DNA from: Fimenecus sp051881455 | GTDB lineage: Bacteria > Bacillota > Clostridia > Oscillospirales > Acutalibacteraceae | Direction of reading: 5' to 3' | DNA: 62,872 nucleotides | Assembly (NCBI GenBank): GCA_051881455.1 | Contig: JBJEPX010000017.1 | Coordinates: 1-62,872 of the forward strand | In this document: positions 1 to 9,682 of the stretch, piece after piece | How the letters are laid out: every line of letters starts with the position of its first letter | Numbering within the stretch: position 1 is the stretch's first letter | The notes under the pieces: model-generated | Told to the model about the DNA's origin: nothing | Databases searched by the model: none | The model's input: the letters and a program-made list of their open reading frames with translations, nothing else | Position numbers and translations under genes: made by a program

Positions 1-2666
1 TTAAAGGTAAGCAGGGACGCTTCCGTCAGAACCTTCTCGGTAAGCGTGTTGACTATTCAGGCCGTTCCGTTATCGTTGTAGGACCCGAATTGAAGCTTTA
101 TCAGTGCGGTTTGCCTAAGGAGATGGCTCTTGAGCTGTTCAAGCCCTTTGTAATGAAGAGCCTTGTTGAAACAGGAACAGCAGGCAATATGAAATCCGCC
201 AAGAAGATGGTAGAGCGTGCAAAAACAGAGGTTTGGGACGCACTTGAAAAGGTTATCAAGGACCATCCTGTAATGCTTAACCGTGCGCCTACTCTTCACC
301 GCCTCGGTATTCAGGCTTTTGAGCCGGTACTTGTTGAGGGCAGAGCAATTAAGCTTCACCCCCTTGTTTGTACCGCATTTAACGCCGACTTCGACGGTGA
401 CCAGATGGCTGTTCACGTACCCCTTTCCGCAGAGGCTCAGGCAGAAGCAAGACTTCTTATGCTTGCCGCCAACAACCTTTTAAAACCGTCTGACGGAAAG
501 CCCGTTGCAGTTCCCACACAGGATATGATTCTCGGCTCCTATTATCTTACAATGGATAAAGAGGGCGAGCCGGGTGCACCCCGTGTTGAAAAGGACGAAA
601 ACGGCAACGAGCATTTGGTATACAATGTATATCGCAGTGTTGACGAAGCCACAATGGCATACGATGAGGGCGATATCGGGCTTCATACTCCCATTAAAAT
701 CCGTATGACAAAGGAAATCAACGGCGAGCAGGTAACAAAGCTTGTTGAAACAACATTGGGTAAAGTTATCTTTAACAACCCCATTCCTCAGGACTTGGGC
801 TTTGTTGACAGAACCGACCCCGAAAATGCCTTTAAGCTTGAGGTTGAATTCCTTGTAAACAAAAAGACTCTCGGTAAAATTATTGATAAGTGCATTAAGG
901 TTCACGGCGTTACCGTTGCGGCTGAAATGCTTGATAAAATCAAGGCTCAGGGTTATAAGTATTCAACAAAGAGCGGCATCACCGTTGCTGTTTGCGATGC
1001 TATTATTCCTCCTCAGAAGGCAGAGCTTCTTAAAGACGCCGAATCAAGAATTGATGTTATCAACGATTATTACAGAATGGGTCTTTACAGCAACGAGGAG
1101 CGCTCCAAGGCTGTTATCAGAATTTGGGAAGAGTGCACAAACACCGTTGCCAAGGGCCTTAAAGATAACCTCGGTAAATACAATCCCATTTATATGATGG
1201 TTGATTCCGGTGCCCGTGGTTCTGAATCACAGCTTCGTCAGCTTGCCGGTATGCGCGGTCTTATCGCCAATACAGCAGGTAAAACAATCGAAGTTCCCAT
1301 TCGTGCTAACTACCGTGAGGGACTTAATGTTCTGGAATACTTCATCTCCTCCCGCGGTGCCCGTAAAGGACTTGCCGATACGGCTCTTCGTACTGCGGAC
1401 TCAGGTTATCTTACAAGACGACTTGTTGATGTTTCTCAGGATGTTATTATCCGTGAAGAGGATTGCCATTGCCACGAGGGTATTGAGGTTTATGATATCC
1501 GTGACGGCAAGGAGCTTATCGAGCCGTTGAGCGAAAGACTTACCGGCAGATATTTGCTTGAAGATTTCTATGATGAAAAGGGCAATCTTATCGCTTCTAA
1601 GGACGAGATGATTAAAGAGGATAAGGCTTCTGTTATCGCTGATATTGTTAACGCAAGAGAAAATGAGGCAGACAGAAGAATTAAAATCCGTTCACTCCTT
1701 ACTTGTGAATCCGAACACGGCGTATGCATTAAGTGCTACGGCTCCAACCTCGCAACAGGCGACCCTGTAACCGTAGGCGAGGCAGTCGGCATTATCGCCG
1801 CACAGTCAATCGGTGAGCCCGGTACACAGCTTACGATGAGAACCTTCCATACGGGCGGTATCGCATCAAGCCAGGATATTACACAGGGTCTTCCCCGTGT
1901 TGAAGAACTGTTTGAGGCAAGAAAGCCCAAAACCTTTGCAATCCTTGCCGAGATTGACGGTCAGCTTTCCTTCCGTGAGATTAAGGGCAACGAGCATATC
2001 GTTATCACCGACCATGAAAACGGCGATGAGCGTTCTTATATGATTCCTTACGGCTTCCGCAAGAAGTTCAATACAGAGGTTGACGAAAACGGCAATCCCA
2101 TTATGATTAAAAAGGGTACAGCTCTTACAGAGGGCTCTCCAAATCCCCACGATATACTTGCAATCAACGGTGTTAACGCTGTTCATGATTACCTTATCAA
2201 AGAGGTACAGAGAACATACCGTATGCAGGGTGTTGATATCAACGATAAGCATATTGAGGTTATCGTCCGTCAGATGATGAGAAAGCTCAAGGTCGTTGAG
2301 GCAGGTACTACCGACCTTCTTCCCGGAGCTACTACCGATAAGCGCGAGTTCGCTCTCGCAAATGAAAAGGCCAAGAGAGAAGCGGAGGAAAACGGCGAGC
2401 TGTTTGTTGCGGCAACCTGCGCCCCCGTACTTCTCGGTATTACAAAGGCTTCTCTTGCAACAGACTCCTTCCTTTCTGCGGCATCATTCCAGGAAACAAC
2501 AAGAGTTCTTACAGATGCGGCTATTAAGGGCAAGGTTGACCCGCTTATGGGACTTAAAGAGAATGTTATCATCGGTAAGCTTCTTCCCTCAGGTACAGGT
2601 ATGAAGTGTTACTCAGAAGTTGAACTCAAAAAAACAATTTCAGATGTAGTTGCTGCCGAAGCATAA
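1..2666 (+). CDS. rpoC: DNA-directed RNA polymerase subunit beta' (5'-truncated by window)
   Basis: This is the C-terminal three quarters of the largest catalytic RNA polymerase subunit. The reading frame is open from the first bases of the window (codons begin at base 3), so the gene starts upstream. The TTG at 90 is an internal leucine, not a start. The Mg-binding catalytic motif NADFDGDQ is at 381-404, the bridge-helix/trigger-loop segment with AAQSIGEPGTQLTMR and FHTGG is near 1798-1860, and a cysteine cluster (CESEHGVCIKC) near 1707-1737 matches the second zinc site of bacterial beta'. It ends with TAA at 2664-2666 and is followed directly by an intrinsic terminator. In Firmicutes rpoB lies upstream and rpsL/rpsG/fusA/tuf follow; here a BspA-like gene has been inserted between rpoC and rpsL. 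Identification is secure. Confidence 0.98.
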   Translation, partial: KGKQGRFRQNLLGKRVDYSGRSVIVVGPELKLYQCGLPKEMALELFKPFVMKSLVETGTAGNMKSAKKMVERAKTEVWDALEKVIKDHPVMLNRAPTLHRLGIQAFEPVLVEGRAIKLHPLVCTAFNADFDGDQMAVHVPLSAEAQAEARLLMLAANNLLKPSDGKPVAVPTQDMILGSYYLTMDKEGEPGAPRVEKDENGNEHLVYNVYRSVDEATMAYDEGDIGLHTPIKIRMTKEINGEQVTKLVETTLGKVIFNNPIPQDLGFVDRTDPENAFKLEVEFLVNKKTLGKIIDKCIKVHGVTVAAEMLDKIKAQGYKYSTKSGITVAVCDAIIPPQKAELLKDAESRIDVINDYYRMGLYSNEERSKAVIRIWEECTNTVAKGLKDNLGKYNPIYMMVDSGARGSESQLRQLAGMRGLIANTAGKTIEVPIRANYREGLNVLEYFISSRGARKGLADTALRTADSGYLTRRLVDVSQDVIIREEDCHCHEGIEVYDIRDGKELIEPLSERLTGRYLLEDFYDEKGNLIASKDEMIKEDKASVIADIVNARENEADRRIKIRSLLTCESEHGVCIKCYGSNLATGDPVTVGEAVGIIAAQSIGEPGTQLTMRTFHTGGIASSQDITQGLPRVEELFEARKPKTFAILAEIDGQLSFREIKGNEHIVITDHENGDERSYMIPYGFRKKFNTEVDENGNPIMIKKGTALTEGSPNPHDILAINGVNAVHDYLIKEVQRTYRMQGVDINDKHIEVIVRQMMRKLKVVEAGTTDLLPGATTDKREFALANEKAKREAEENGELFVAATCAPVLLGITKASLATDSFLSAASFQETTRVLTDAAIKGKVDPLMGLKENVIIGKLLPSGTGMKCYSEVELKKTISDVVAAEA

Positions 2667-2686
2667 ACATTTAATACTAAACAACA

Positions 2687-2720
2687 ATAACGGTGAGTGA
2701 ATTCTCACCGTTATTTTTTT
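2687..2720 (+). terminator. Intrinsic terminator after rpoC
   Basis: Perfect 11-bp stem ATAACGGTGAG / CTCACCGTTAT with a 6-nt loop, followed by a run of seven T. It starts 20 bases after the rpoC stop and would separate the RNA polymerase operon from the next gene. Confidence 0.92.
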
Positions 2721-2825
2721 GTCAGTCTAAACAAAAAAACAAATAATAATTTATATGTTACAACTATACCAAGGCTTTCAAATATATGATATAATAACTT
2801 ATCTGTAAAATTTGGAGATGATATT

Positions 2826-4760
2826 ATGAAAAAACTATTAGCAATCTTTTTAGCAGTTTTAATGGTAATATTTTCATTTTTATTGACTGTAATCTCATCT
2901 TTTGCGGCAACAAGCGGAGACTTCGAGTATGAAGTAATTTCAGAAGAAGATAAAACTTGTGCAATTATCGGCTACACAGGAACTGCCGCTGAACTTGAAA
3001 TTCCCCGAGAAATGGATGGGTATGTTGTAACGGCAATTGATGACTTTGTATTTGAGGATTGCGAATCACTTGAAAGTGTTACAATCCCTGACAGTGTAAC
3101 CTCCATCGGTGAAGATTTGTTCTGGGGCTGCACATCGCTTACAACCATAAATGTATCAGCTGATAATACAGCATATACATCAGTTGACGGAGTTTTGTTT
3201 AACAAGGATATGACTGACCTAATTCAATATCCTATCGGTAATGCAAGAACAGCATATGTTATTCCAAACGGCGTAATAAATATTACGGATTATTTGCTTT
3301 GGGGCTGCACAACACTTAAAAACCTAACAATCCCTTACAGTGTAACTTCAATCGGCGAGAATGCCTTATGGCGTTGTATGTCACTCGAAAGCATAAATGT
3401 TTCGGGTGATAATACAGCATATTCATCAGTTGACGGAGTTTTGTTTAATAAAGACAAAACCGAACTTCTTCAATATCCTGTCGGCAGCACGAGAACGGCA
3501 TACAGTATTCCGAACGGTGTAACAAGTATTTCAGGGTATTCCTTCCCCGAGTGTGCTTCAATTGAGAGCATAACGATCCCGGACAGTGTAACATCAATTG
3601 GCGAATTAGCATTTGCCGCTTGTCCATCACTTAAAAGTGTTGCAATGGGAGGCGGTTTGAAAACAATCGGTGAATATGCTTTCGCCTGGTGCAAAGCGTT
3701 AACCTCTGTTAAAATTCCCTATGGCGTAACAACAATCGACGACTCTGCATTTGATAGTTGCACATCACTCGAAAGCATAACATTCCCCGACAGTGTAACA
3801 TCAATTGGTCAGAATGCAATTTGGGGTACTGCATACTATAATGATGAAACTAATTGGGAAAATAATGTTTTATATGTTGATAATCATTTAATTCAAGCAA
3901 AATACGCAATCAGCGGTGATTATGTAATAAAAGACGGAGTAATAACAATTGCATACAGTGCTTTTTCAAATTGCGAATCGCTTGAAAGTGTTACAATCCC
4001 CGAAAGTGCAGTAACGGTTGGCAAACTCGGATTTTATAAGTGCACATCACTTAAAAATATCACAATTCCCGATAGCGTAACAACAGTTGACGAACGCGCA
4101 TTCGGTTATTGCACATCGCTTGAAAAAGCGGTAATAGGTGCCGGTGTATCATACATCGGAGAAGGTGCCTTCCGCAGCTGTAAATCCCTAAAAAGCATAG
4201 AAGTGTCGGATAAAAATTCATCGTTTACATCAGTTGACGGAGTTCTGTTTAATAAAGACAAAACCGAACTTATCCAATATCCTGCCGGAAGTCCAAATAC
4301 AACATATACAATTCCCGACAGTGTTACAACAATAGGTTATCGTGCATTCGATTTCAGCGAATCACTTGAAAGTATAGTAATAAGTGACAGCTTAACATAT
4401 ATTGGTGAAAATGCATTTAAAAATTGCACAGCACTTAAAGATGTATATTACAAAGGCACCGAAGAACAGTGGAATGAAGTGATTATTGAAACTGACAGTA
4501 CTTTTGAAAATGTAAATATTCATTACAATTATGGTAATGATGCTGGTGAAGATTCTACACTTGACGAAGAACCGGGTAGCACTGAAACTCCCGACGCATC
4601 AGTTGATAACCCTGTTATTATTCCTGACACAGGTAACATATCAAGCATTTCAATTGCAACTGCGGCACTTATTGCAGGTGCAGCATTTATTGCAGGTGTA
4701 GCACTTGTTTTGACAGGAAAAAAGCGCGATGACGCTGAATCAATTTTACACAACATATAA
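2826..4760 (+). CDS. BspA-like leucine-rich-repeat surface protein
   Basis: Secreted cell-surface protein of the BspA/LRR_5 type (644 aa). It begins with a signal peptide (MKKLLAIFLAVL followed by a hydrophobic run to about residue 28). The body is a string of about 22-residue repeats of the form (S)LESVTIPDSVTSIG...F..C, diagnostic of Treponema/BspA-type leucine-rich repeats. A second recurring block (SVDGVLFNKD..L.QYP) occurs three times. The C-terminus has an acidic linker, IPDTG, a hydrophobic helix and a KKR tail, so a variant sortase signal or a simple membrane anchor is likely. The start is fixed by GGAGATG at 2814-2820; a TATAAT at 2790-2795 is a possible -10 element. Such proteins are thought to mediate binding to host or other cells; the ligand here is unknown. 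It interrupts the usual rpoC-rpsL neighbourhood and is flanked by terminators, so it is its own transcription unit. Confidence 0.88.
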   Translation: MKKLLAIFLAVLMVIFSFLLTVISSFAATSGDFEYEVISEEDKTCAIIGYTGTAAELEIPREMDGYVVTAIDDFVFEDCESLESVTIPDSVTSIGEDLFWGCTSLTTINVSADNTAYTSVDGVLFNKDMTDLIQYPIGNARTAYVIPNGVINITDYLLWGCTTLKNLTIPYSVTSIGENALWRCMSLESINVSGDNTAYSSVDGVLFNKDKTELLQYPVGSTRTAYSIPNGVTSISGYSFPECASIESITIPDSVTSIGELAFAACPSLKSVAMGGGLKTIGEYAFAWCKALTSVKIPYGVTTIDDSAFDSCTSLESITFPDSVTSIGQNAIWGTAYYNDETNWENNVLYVDNHLIQAKYAISGDYVIKDGVITIAYSAFSNCESLESVTIPESAVTVGKLGFYKCTSLKNITIPDSVTTVDERAFGYCTSLEKAVIGAGVSYIGEGAFRSCKSLKSIEVSDKNSSFTSVDGVLFNKDKTELIQYPAGSPNTTYTIPDSVTTIGYRAFDFSESLESIVISDSLTYIGENAFKNCTALKDVYYKGTEEQWNEVIIETDSTFENVNIHYNYGNDAGEDSTLDEEPGSTETPDASVDNPVIIPDTGNISSISIATAALIAGAAFIAGVALVLTGKKRDDAESILHNI

Positions 4761-4771
4761 TAAATACTATT

Positions 4772-4798
4772 GGGGCTGTAAAAAACAGCCCCTTTTTT
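4772..4798 (+). terminator. Intrinsic terminator after BspA-like gene
   Basis: GGGGCTGT / ACAGCCCC 8-bp stem, A-rich 5-nt loop, then six T. It lies 11 bases after the stop codon. Confidence 0.92.
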
Positions 4799-4810
4799 AT
4801 GGTCATTGCA

Positions 4811-4896
4811 GTAGGGGACGATGCCCACAATAACCCCTCTGTCACTTCGTGACATCTCCCCGCACTGCGGGGAGTACCCCTTTCAGGGGAGACAAG
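4811..4896. repeat. Dispersed palindromic intergenic repeat, copy 1
   Basis: Modular intergenic repeat starting GTAGGGGAC, with CCCCTCTGTCA...TGACATCTCCCC, a nested CCCCGCA/TGCGGGG hairpin and an end CCCCTTTCAGGGGAGACAAG. The same modules in the same order occur at 14459-14546 with a different central hairpin. Non-coding, able to fold on both strands; it resembles REP/BIME-like elements of gut Clostridia. Confidence 0.75.
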
Positions 4897-4944
4897 TACC
4901 CGAAACCAACTCTCATAAAATTTCGTTAATTTCACAAAAAATGC

Positions 4945-4974
4945 TTGACAATTATTGTGCATTCGTGATAAACT
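4945..4974 (+). promoter_or_regulatory. Probable sigma-A promoter of the rpsL-rpsG-fusA operon
   Basis: Consensus TTGACA at 4945-4950, 18-bp spacer, TAAACT at 4969-4974. A transcript starting here would carry a leader of about 85 nt containing the small hairpin GGAC/GTCC before rpsL. Confidence 0.65.
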
Positions 4975-5065
4975 ATTCGAGCATGCGGACTTGTGTCCGT
5001 TGATTTGGTGTGCAAAGAGATAAAATGTCTCTTTTCATATATACTATATGTATGGAGGTGAATAT

Positions 5066-5488
5066 ATGCCAACCTTTAACCAGCTCGTTCGCAATGGCAG
5101 AGAAACGCAAGTGAAGAAGTCAAAGGCTCCCGCTCTCGGTAAAGGACTTAACTCCAAGAAGAATGTTGTTACTGACAATAATTCTCCCCAGAAGAGAGGC
5201 GTTTGTACTGTTGTTAAAACAGATACACCTAAAAAGCCTAACTCAGCTCTTCGTAAACTCGCCAGAGTTCGTTTGACAAACGGAATCGAAGTTTCAGCTT
5301 ACATTCCCGGCGTCGGACACAACCTGCAGGAACACTCAGTTGTTCTTATCAGAGGCGGCCGTGTTAAGGACCTTCCCGGTGTTCGTTACCACATCATCCG
5401 CGGTACACTTGATACTCAGGGTGTTAACGGAAGAATGCAGAGCCGTTCAAAATACGGCGCAAAGCGTCCTAAGGCAGCTAAAAAATAA
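5066..5488 (+). CDS. rpsL: 30S ribosomal protein S12
   Basis: Ribosomal protein of the decoding centre (140 aa, the usual family length). The start is the ATG at 5066 (MPTFNQLVR), chosen because GGAGGTG lies 6 bases upstream; the in-frame upstream codons (MYGGEY) merely read through that ribosome binding site. The conserved loop TPKKPNSALRK, containing the lysine altered in streptomycin-resistant mutants, is wild type here, as is the KDLPGVRYH loop around the aspartate that is methylthiolated in many bacteria. First gene of the str operon with rpsG and fusA. Identification is certain. Confidence 0.98.
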   Translation: MPTFNQLVRNGRETQVKKSKAPALGKGLNSKKNVVTDNNSPQKRGVCTVVKTDTPKKPNSALRKLARVRLTNGIEVSAYIPGVGHNLQEHSVVLIRGGRVKDLPGVRYHIIRGTLDTQGVNGRMQSRSKYGAKRPKAAKK

Positions 5489-5654
5489 TAGGTTTTTTTG
5501 AAGAAACAGACAGAATCTTCTCAAAAAGGCTGTATTCGTAATGAATATTTGTCCAACGAGAGTGTATATATATTATGTATGCCTTTTCGTTGGCGCCACG
5601 GGGTTTTGTCACTCGAGTACCTATGATATCATTATTATGAAGGAGGGAAGCGCA

Positions 5655-6125
5655 GTGCCAAGAAGAGGCCAGATAGCAAAACGCGATGTTTTGCCCGATC
5701 CGCTTTACAATTCAAAGCTTGTAACAAGGCTTATCAACAGCGTTATGTATGACGGTAAAAAGGGTGTTGCCCAGAAAATCGTTTACGATGCGTTCGACAT
5801 CATCGCTGAAAAAACAGGTAAGGAACCCTTAGAGGTTTTCGATGCCGCAATGGAAAACGTTATGCCGGTTCTTGAGGTTAAAGCTCGTCGTGTAGGTGGT
5901 GCAACTTACCAGGTTCCTATGGAAGTTCGTCCCGAAAGACGCCAGACCTTAGGTCTTCGTTGGATCACTCTCTATGCTCGTCAGCGTTCAGAGAGAACCA
6001 TGAAGGAGAGACTTGCTAACGAGATTATGGACGCTGTTAACTCACAGGGTGCAGCATTCAAAAAGCGTGAGGATACTCACAAGATGGCAGAAGCCAACAA
6101 GGCTTTCGCACATTTCAGATGGTAA
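5655..6125 (+). CDS. rpsG: 30S ribosomal protein S7
   Basis: Primary 16S rRNA-binding protein of the small-subunit head (156 aa, exactly the family length). I chose GTG at 5655 (VPRRGQIAKRDVLPDP), because AGGAGG lies at 5641-5646 and S7 proteins begin with (M)PRRG; the longer in-frame extension from 5541 has no family support. Hallmarks are YNSKLVTRLINSVMYDGKK, the basic stretch KARRVGGATYQVP and the C-terminal KAFAHFRW. The 166-base gap between rpsL and rpsG can form a stem between CCAACGA near 5551 and TCGTTGG near 5588. S7 autoregulation acts on the S12-S7 spacer in E. coli; a similar role here is only an inference. Confidence 0.97.
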   Translation: MPRRGQIAKRDVLPDPLYNSKLVTRLINSVMYDGKKGVAQKIVYDAFDIIAEKTGKEPLEVFDAAMENVMPVLEVKARRVGGATYQVPMEVRPERRQTLGLRWITLYARQRSERTMKERLANEIMDAVNSQGAAFKKREDTHKMAEANKAFAHFRW

Positions 6126-6161
6126 TTTTTTAGAAACAGTTAGTTTAAAACGGAGGATATT

Positions 6162-8240
6162 ATGCCAAGAAAGGTATCTCTTGAAAAAACAAGAAATATT
6201 GGTATTATGGCTCATATCGACGCAGGTAAAACAACTACCACAGAGCGTATTTTGTTCTATACCGGCGTTAACCATAAGATAGGTGAGACTCATGACGGCT
6301 CCGCTACAATGGACTGGATGGAGCAGGAGCAGGAGAGAGGTATTACAATCACCTCTGCCGCTACAACATGTTTCTGGAAAGACCATCGTATCAATATTAT
6401 CGACACTCCCGGCCACGTTGACTTTACAGTTGAAGTTCAGCGTTCTCTGCGTGTTCTTGACGGTTCCGTAACCGTTCTCTGCGCAAAGGGCGGCGTTGAG
6501 CCTCAGTCTGAAACAGTTTGGCGTCAGGCTGACGAATACAAGGTACCCAGAATGATCTATGTTAACAAGATGGATATTATGGGCGCCGATTTCTACCGTG
6601 TTCTCGATATGATTAAGGAGCGCTTCAACTGCAATGCAGTTCCGATTCAGCTTCCCATCGGTGCAGAAAGCACCTTCAAGGGCATTGTAGATCTGCTTAA
6701 CAACGATGCTGAGGTTTATTACGATGACCTCGGTAAAGATGTAAGACATGAGCCTATTCCCGACGACATGAAGGAGCTTGCAGAGAAATACCGCACAGCT
6801 CTTATCGAATCAGTCGTTGAGCTTGATGAAGGACTTATGGAGAAATACTTTGAGGGTGAAGAGCCTACTGTTGAGGAAATGAAGAGAGTTATCCGCAAGG
6901 CTACCATTGATAATGAAATGGTTCCCGTTTGCTGCGGAACCTCTTACCGCAACAAGGGCGTTCAGCCTCTCCTCGACGCAATTGTTGACTATATGCCCGC
7001 TCCCACGGATGTTGAGTCAATCAAGGGCGTAAATCCTGATACCGACGAAGAAGAAGTTCGCCATTCTTCCGACGAAGAGCCTTTTGCAGCTCTTGCTTTC
7101 AAGATTGCAACAGACCCGTTCGTTGGTAAGCTTTGCTTCTTCCGTGTATATTCAGGAACAGTTAACGCAGGTACTACCGTTTATAACTCTGTTAAGGATA
7201 ACAGAGAAAGAATGGGACGCATTCTGCAAATGCACGCTAACCACCGTGAAGACCTTGAAACAGTTTATTCAGGTGACATCGCCGCAGCAGTAGGTCTTAA
7301 AAACACCACAACAGGTGATACTCTCTGCGATGAAAAGCACCCGATTATTCTTGAATCAATGAACTTCCCGGAGCCGGTTATCCGCGTTGCAATTGAGCCT
7401 AAAACAAAGGCAGGTCAGGAAAAGATGGGTATCGGTCTTCAAAAGCTTGCTGAAGAAGACCCCACATTCCGTTGCTATACAGATGAAGAAACAGGTCAGA
7501 CGATTATCGCAGGTATGGGTGAATTGCACCTGGAAATTATCGTTGACAGACTTATGCGTGAGTTCAAGGTTGAAGCAAATGTTGGTAAGCCTCAGGTTGC
7601 ATACCGCGAAACAATCCGCAGCGCGTCTTCTTCTGATACAAAGTATGCCCGTCAGTCAGGCGGTAAAGGTCAGTACGGTCATGTTAAGATTAACATTGAG
7701 CCCAATCCCGATAAGGGCTATGAGTTCATAAACAACATCGTGGGCGGTGCAATCCCCAAGGAATATATCGCTCCTGTTGACGCAGGTATCCAGGGTGCTA
7801 TGCAGTCCGGTGTTCTTGCAGGCTACAGCATGGTTGATGTTAAGGTTACTCTTTATGACGGTAGCTATCACGAGGTTGACTCTTCTGAAATGGCGTTTAA
7901 GATTGCCGGTTCAATGGCATTCAAGGATGCTGCAAAGAAGGCAAATCCCGTTCTCTTGGAGCCCATCATGAAGGTTGTTGTTATCACACCCGAAGAGTAT
8001 ATGGGCGATGTTATCGGTGACCTTAACTCTCGCCGCGGCGAAATTCAGGGCTTTGAGGACCGTACAGGCGTTAAGCAGATTAACGCAAGAGTACCGTTGG
8101 CTGAAATGTTCGGTTACGCTACCGACCTTCGTTCCAAGACACAGGGACGCGGTCAGTATGTAATGGAGCCCGACGGCTACAAAGAGGTTCCCAAATCAAT
8201 TTCCGAGACAATTATCAGCGACAGAAGCAAAAAGGACTGA
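6162..8240 (+). CDS. fusA: Elongation factor G
   Basis: Translocation GTPase (692 aa, full family length). The G-domain motifs are all present: AHIDAGKTTT (about residues 17-26), the switch-II DTPGH (about 82-86) and NKMD (about 135-138). GAGMGELHLE-type domain III (IIAGMGELHLEI) and the domain IV segment RQSGGKGQYGHV are also clear, so this is canonical EF-G and not a TetM-like protection protein. The ribosome binding site GGAGG lies 9 bases before the ATG; the gene begins 36 bases after rpsG. The start of tuf is about 100 bases further with its own promoter. Confidence 0.98.
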   Translation: MPRKVSLEKTRNIGIMAHIDAGKTTTTERILFYTGVNHKIGETHDGSATMDWMEQEQERGITITSAATTCFWKDHRINIIDTPGHVDFTVEVQRSLRVLDGSVTVLCAKGGVEPQSETVWRQADEYKVPRMIYVNKMDIMGADFYRVLDMIKERFNCNAVPIQLPIGAESTFKGIVDLLNNDAEVYYDDLGKDVRHEPIPDDMKELAEKYRTALIESVVELDEGLMEKYFEGEEPTVEEMKRVIRKATIDNEMVPVCCGTSYRNKGVQPLLDAIVDYMPAPTDVESIKGVNPDTDEEEVRHSSDEEPFAALAFKIATDPFVGKLCFFRVYSGTVNAGTTVYNSVKDNRERMGRILQMHANHREDLETVYSGDIAAAVGLKNTTTGDTLCDEKHPIILESMNFPEPVIRVAIEPKTKAGQEKMGIGLQKLAEEDPTFRCYTDEETGQTIIAGMGELHLEIIVDRLMREFKVEANVGKPQVAYRETIRSASSSDTKYARQSGGKGQYGHVKINIEPNPDKGYEFINNIVGGAIPKEYIAPVDAGIQGAMQSGVLAGYSMVDVKVTLYDGSYHEVDSSEMAFKIAGSMAFKDAAKKANPVLLEPIMKVVVITPEEYMGDVIGDLNSRRGEIQGFEDRTGVKQINARVPLAEMFGYATDLRSKTQGRGQYVMEPDGYKEVPKSISETIISDRSKKD

Positions 8241-8258
8241 TAATTTCTTATAAAACTC

Positions 8259-8287
8259 TTGAAATTTTTCAAGATAATTGGTACAAT
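8259..8287 (+). promoter_or_regulatory. Sigma-A promoter of tuf
   Basis: TTGAAA at 8259-8264, 17-bp spacer, TACAAT at 8282-8287, in the fusA-tuf gap. The -35 box lies in a palindrome (CTTGAAA/TTTCAAG), which could also act as a weak hairpin. Confidence 0.75.
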
Positions 8288-8343
8288 AAGTATCAACCAA
8301 TATTTAATAAAATATTTTCCCAAAATAAAGGAGGATTATTCCA

Positions 8344-9537
8344 ATGGCAAAGGCAAAATTTGAAAGAACAAAACCCCATGTTAATATTGGTACCATCGGT
8401 CACGTCGACCACGGTAAAACAACATTAACAGCTGCTATCACAAAGACACTCGCATCAAAGGGTCAGGCTGACTTCGTTGATTATGCAAACATCGATAAGG
8501 CTCCCGAAGAGAGAGAGCGCGGTATCACAATCAACACAGCTCACGTTGAGTATGAGACTGAGAAGAGACACTATGCTCATGTTGACTGCCCCGGCCACGC
8601 TGACTACATCAAGAACATGATCACAGGTGCTGCACAGATGGATGGTGCTATCCTTGTTATCGCTTCTACCGACGGCCCCATGGCTCAGACAAAAGAGCAC
8701 CTTCTTCTTGCCCGTCAGGTTGGCGTTCCCGCAATCATCGTATTCATGAACAAGGTTGACCAGGTTGACGATCCCGAGCTTCTTGAGCTCGTTGAGATGG
8801 AAATCCGTGAGACTCTTGCTGAGTATGAGTTTGACGACGAGTGCCCCATCATCAAGGGTTCTGCTCTTAAAGCTCTTGAAGCAGACGATCCTAACTCTGA
8901 CGATGTTAAGTGCATCTGGGAGCTCATGGACGCTGTTGACGAGTACATTCCCACACCCGACAGAAAGGCTGATCAGCCCTTCCTTATGCCCGTTGAGGAC
9001 GTATTCACAATCACAGGCCGTGGTACAGTTGCTACTGGTAGAGTTGAAAGAGGTCAGCTCAAGACAGGCGAAGAAGTTGAAATCGTTGGTCTTACAGAGG
9101 AAACAAAGAAGACAGTTGTTACCGGTATCGAAATGTTCAGAAAGATTCTTGACTATGCAGAGGCAGGCGACAACATCGGTGCTCTTCTTCGTGGTATCGA
9201 CAGAAAAGGCATTGAGCGTGGTCAGGTTCTTGCAAAGCCCGGCACAATCAATCCTCACACCAAGTTCTCAGGTCAGGTTTATGTTCTGACTAAGGACGAG
9301 GGTGGCCGTCATACTCCTTTCTTCAACAACTATCGTCCCCAGTTCTATTTCAGAACAACTGACGTTACAGGTACAATTTCTCTTCCCGCAGGCACAGAGA
9401 TGTGCATGCCCGGCGATAACGTTGTAATGGATGTTGAACTCATTACTCCTATCGCTATTGAAGAGGGCCTTCGTTTTGCTATCCGTGAGGGCGGCAGAAC
9501 AGTTGGTTCAGGCGTTGTTACAAAGGTTAACGGCTAA
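8344..9537 (+). CDS. tuf: Elongation factor Tu
   Basis: GTPase that delivers aminoacyl-tRNA to the ribosome (397 aa). G1 GHVDHGKT (about residues 19-26), DCPGHADY (about 81-88) and NKVD (about 136-139) are intact, followed by beta-barrel domains with TGRGTVATGRVERG. Strong AGGAGG ribosome binding site and own promoter suggest high independent expression. Ends at 9537 with a strong terminator 13 bases on. No kirromycin-type substitution was looked for systematically. Confidence 0.98.
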   Translation: MAKAKFERTKPHVNIGTIGHVDHGKTTLTAAITKTLASKGQADFVDYANIDKAPEERERGITINTAHVEYETEKRHYAHVDCPGHADYIKNMITGAAQMDGAILVIASTDGPMAQTKEHLLLARQVGVPAIIVFMNKVDQVDDPELLELVEMEIRETLAEYEFDDECPIIKGSALKALEADDPNSDDVKCIWELMDAVDEYIPTPDRKADQPFLMPVEDVFTITGRGTVATGRVERGQLKTGEEVEIVGLTEETKKTVVTGIEMFRKILDYAEAGDNIGALLRGIDRKGIERGQVLAKPGTINPHTKFSGQVYVLTKDEGGRHTPFFNNYRPQFYFRTTDVTGTISLPAGTEMCMPGDNVVMDVELITPIAIEEGLRFAIREGGRTVGSGVVTKVNG

Positions 9538-9550
9538 TTTACCATAATAC

Positions 9551-9587
9551 AAAAACTCCCCTGTCCTCGGATAGGGGAGTTTTTTTG
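9551..9587 (+). terminator. Intrinsic terminator after tuf
   Basis: Stem AAAACTCCCCT / AGGGGAGTTTT with a 10-nt loop, then a T-run. It ends the translation-factor operon. Confidence 0.93.
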
Positions 9588-9616
9588 TTGACTGAAACTT
9601 AAAAATGCATTATAAT
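9588..9616 (+). promoter_or_regulatory. Sigma-A promoter of the DUF896-DUF1653 pair
   Basis: TTGACT at 9588-9593, 17-bp spacer, perfect TATAAT at 9611-9616, directly after the tuf terminator. Confidence 0.85.
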
Positions 9617-9682
9617 GTGGTTCGGGGCAGAAAAGGCTTTGCCGCCGTTTTAACTGAAAAATACGGTATAAAGGAAATCAGT

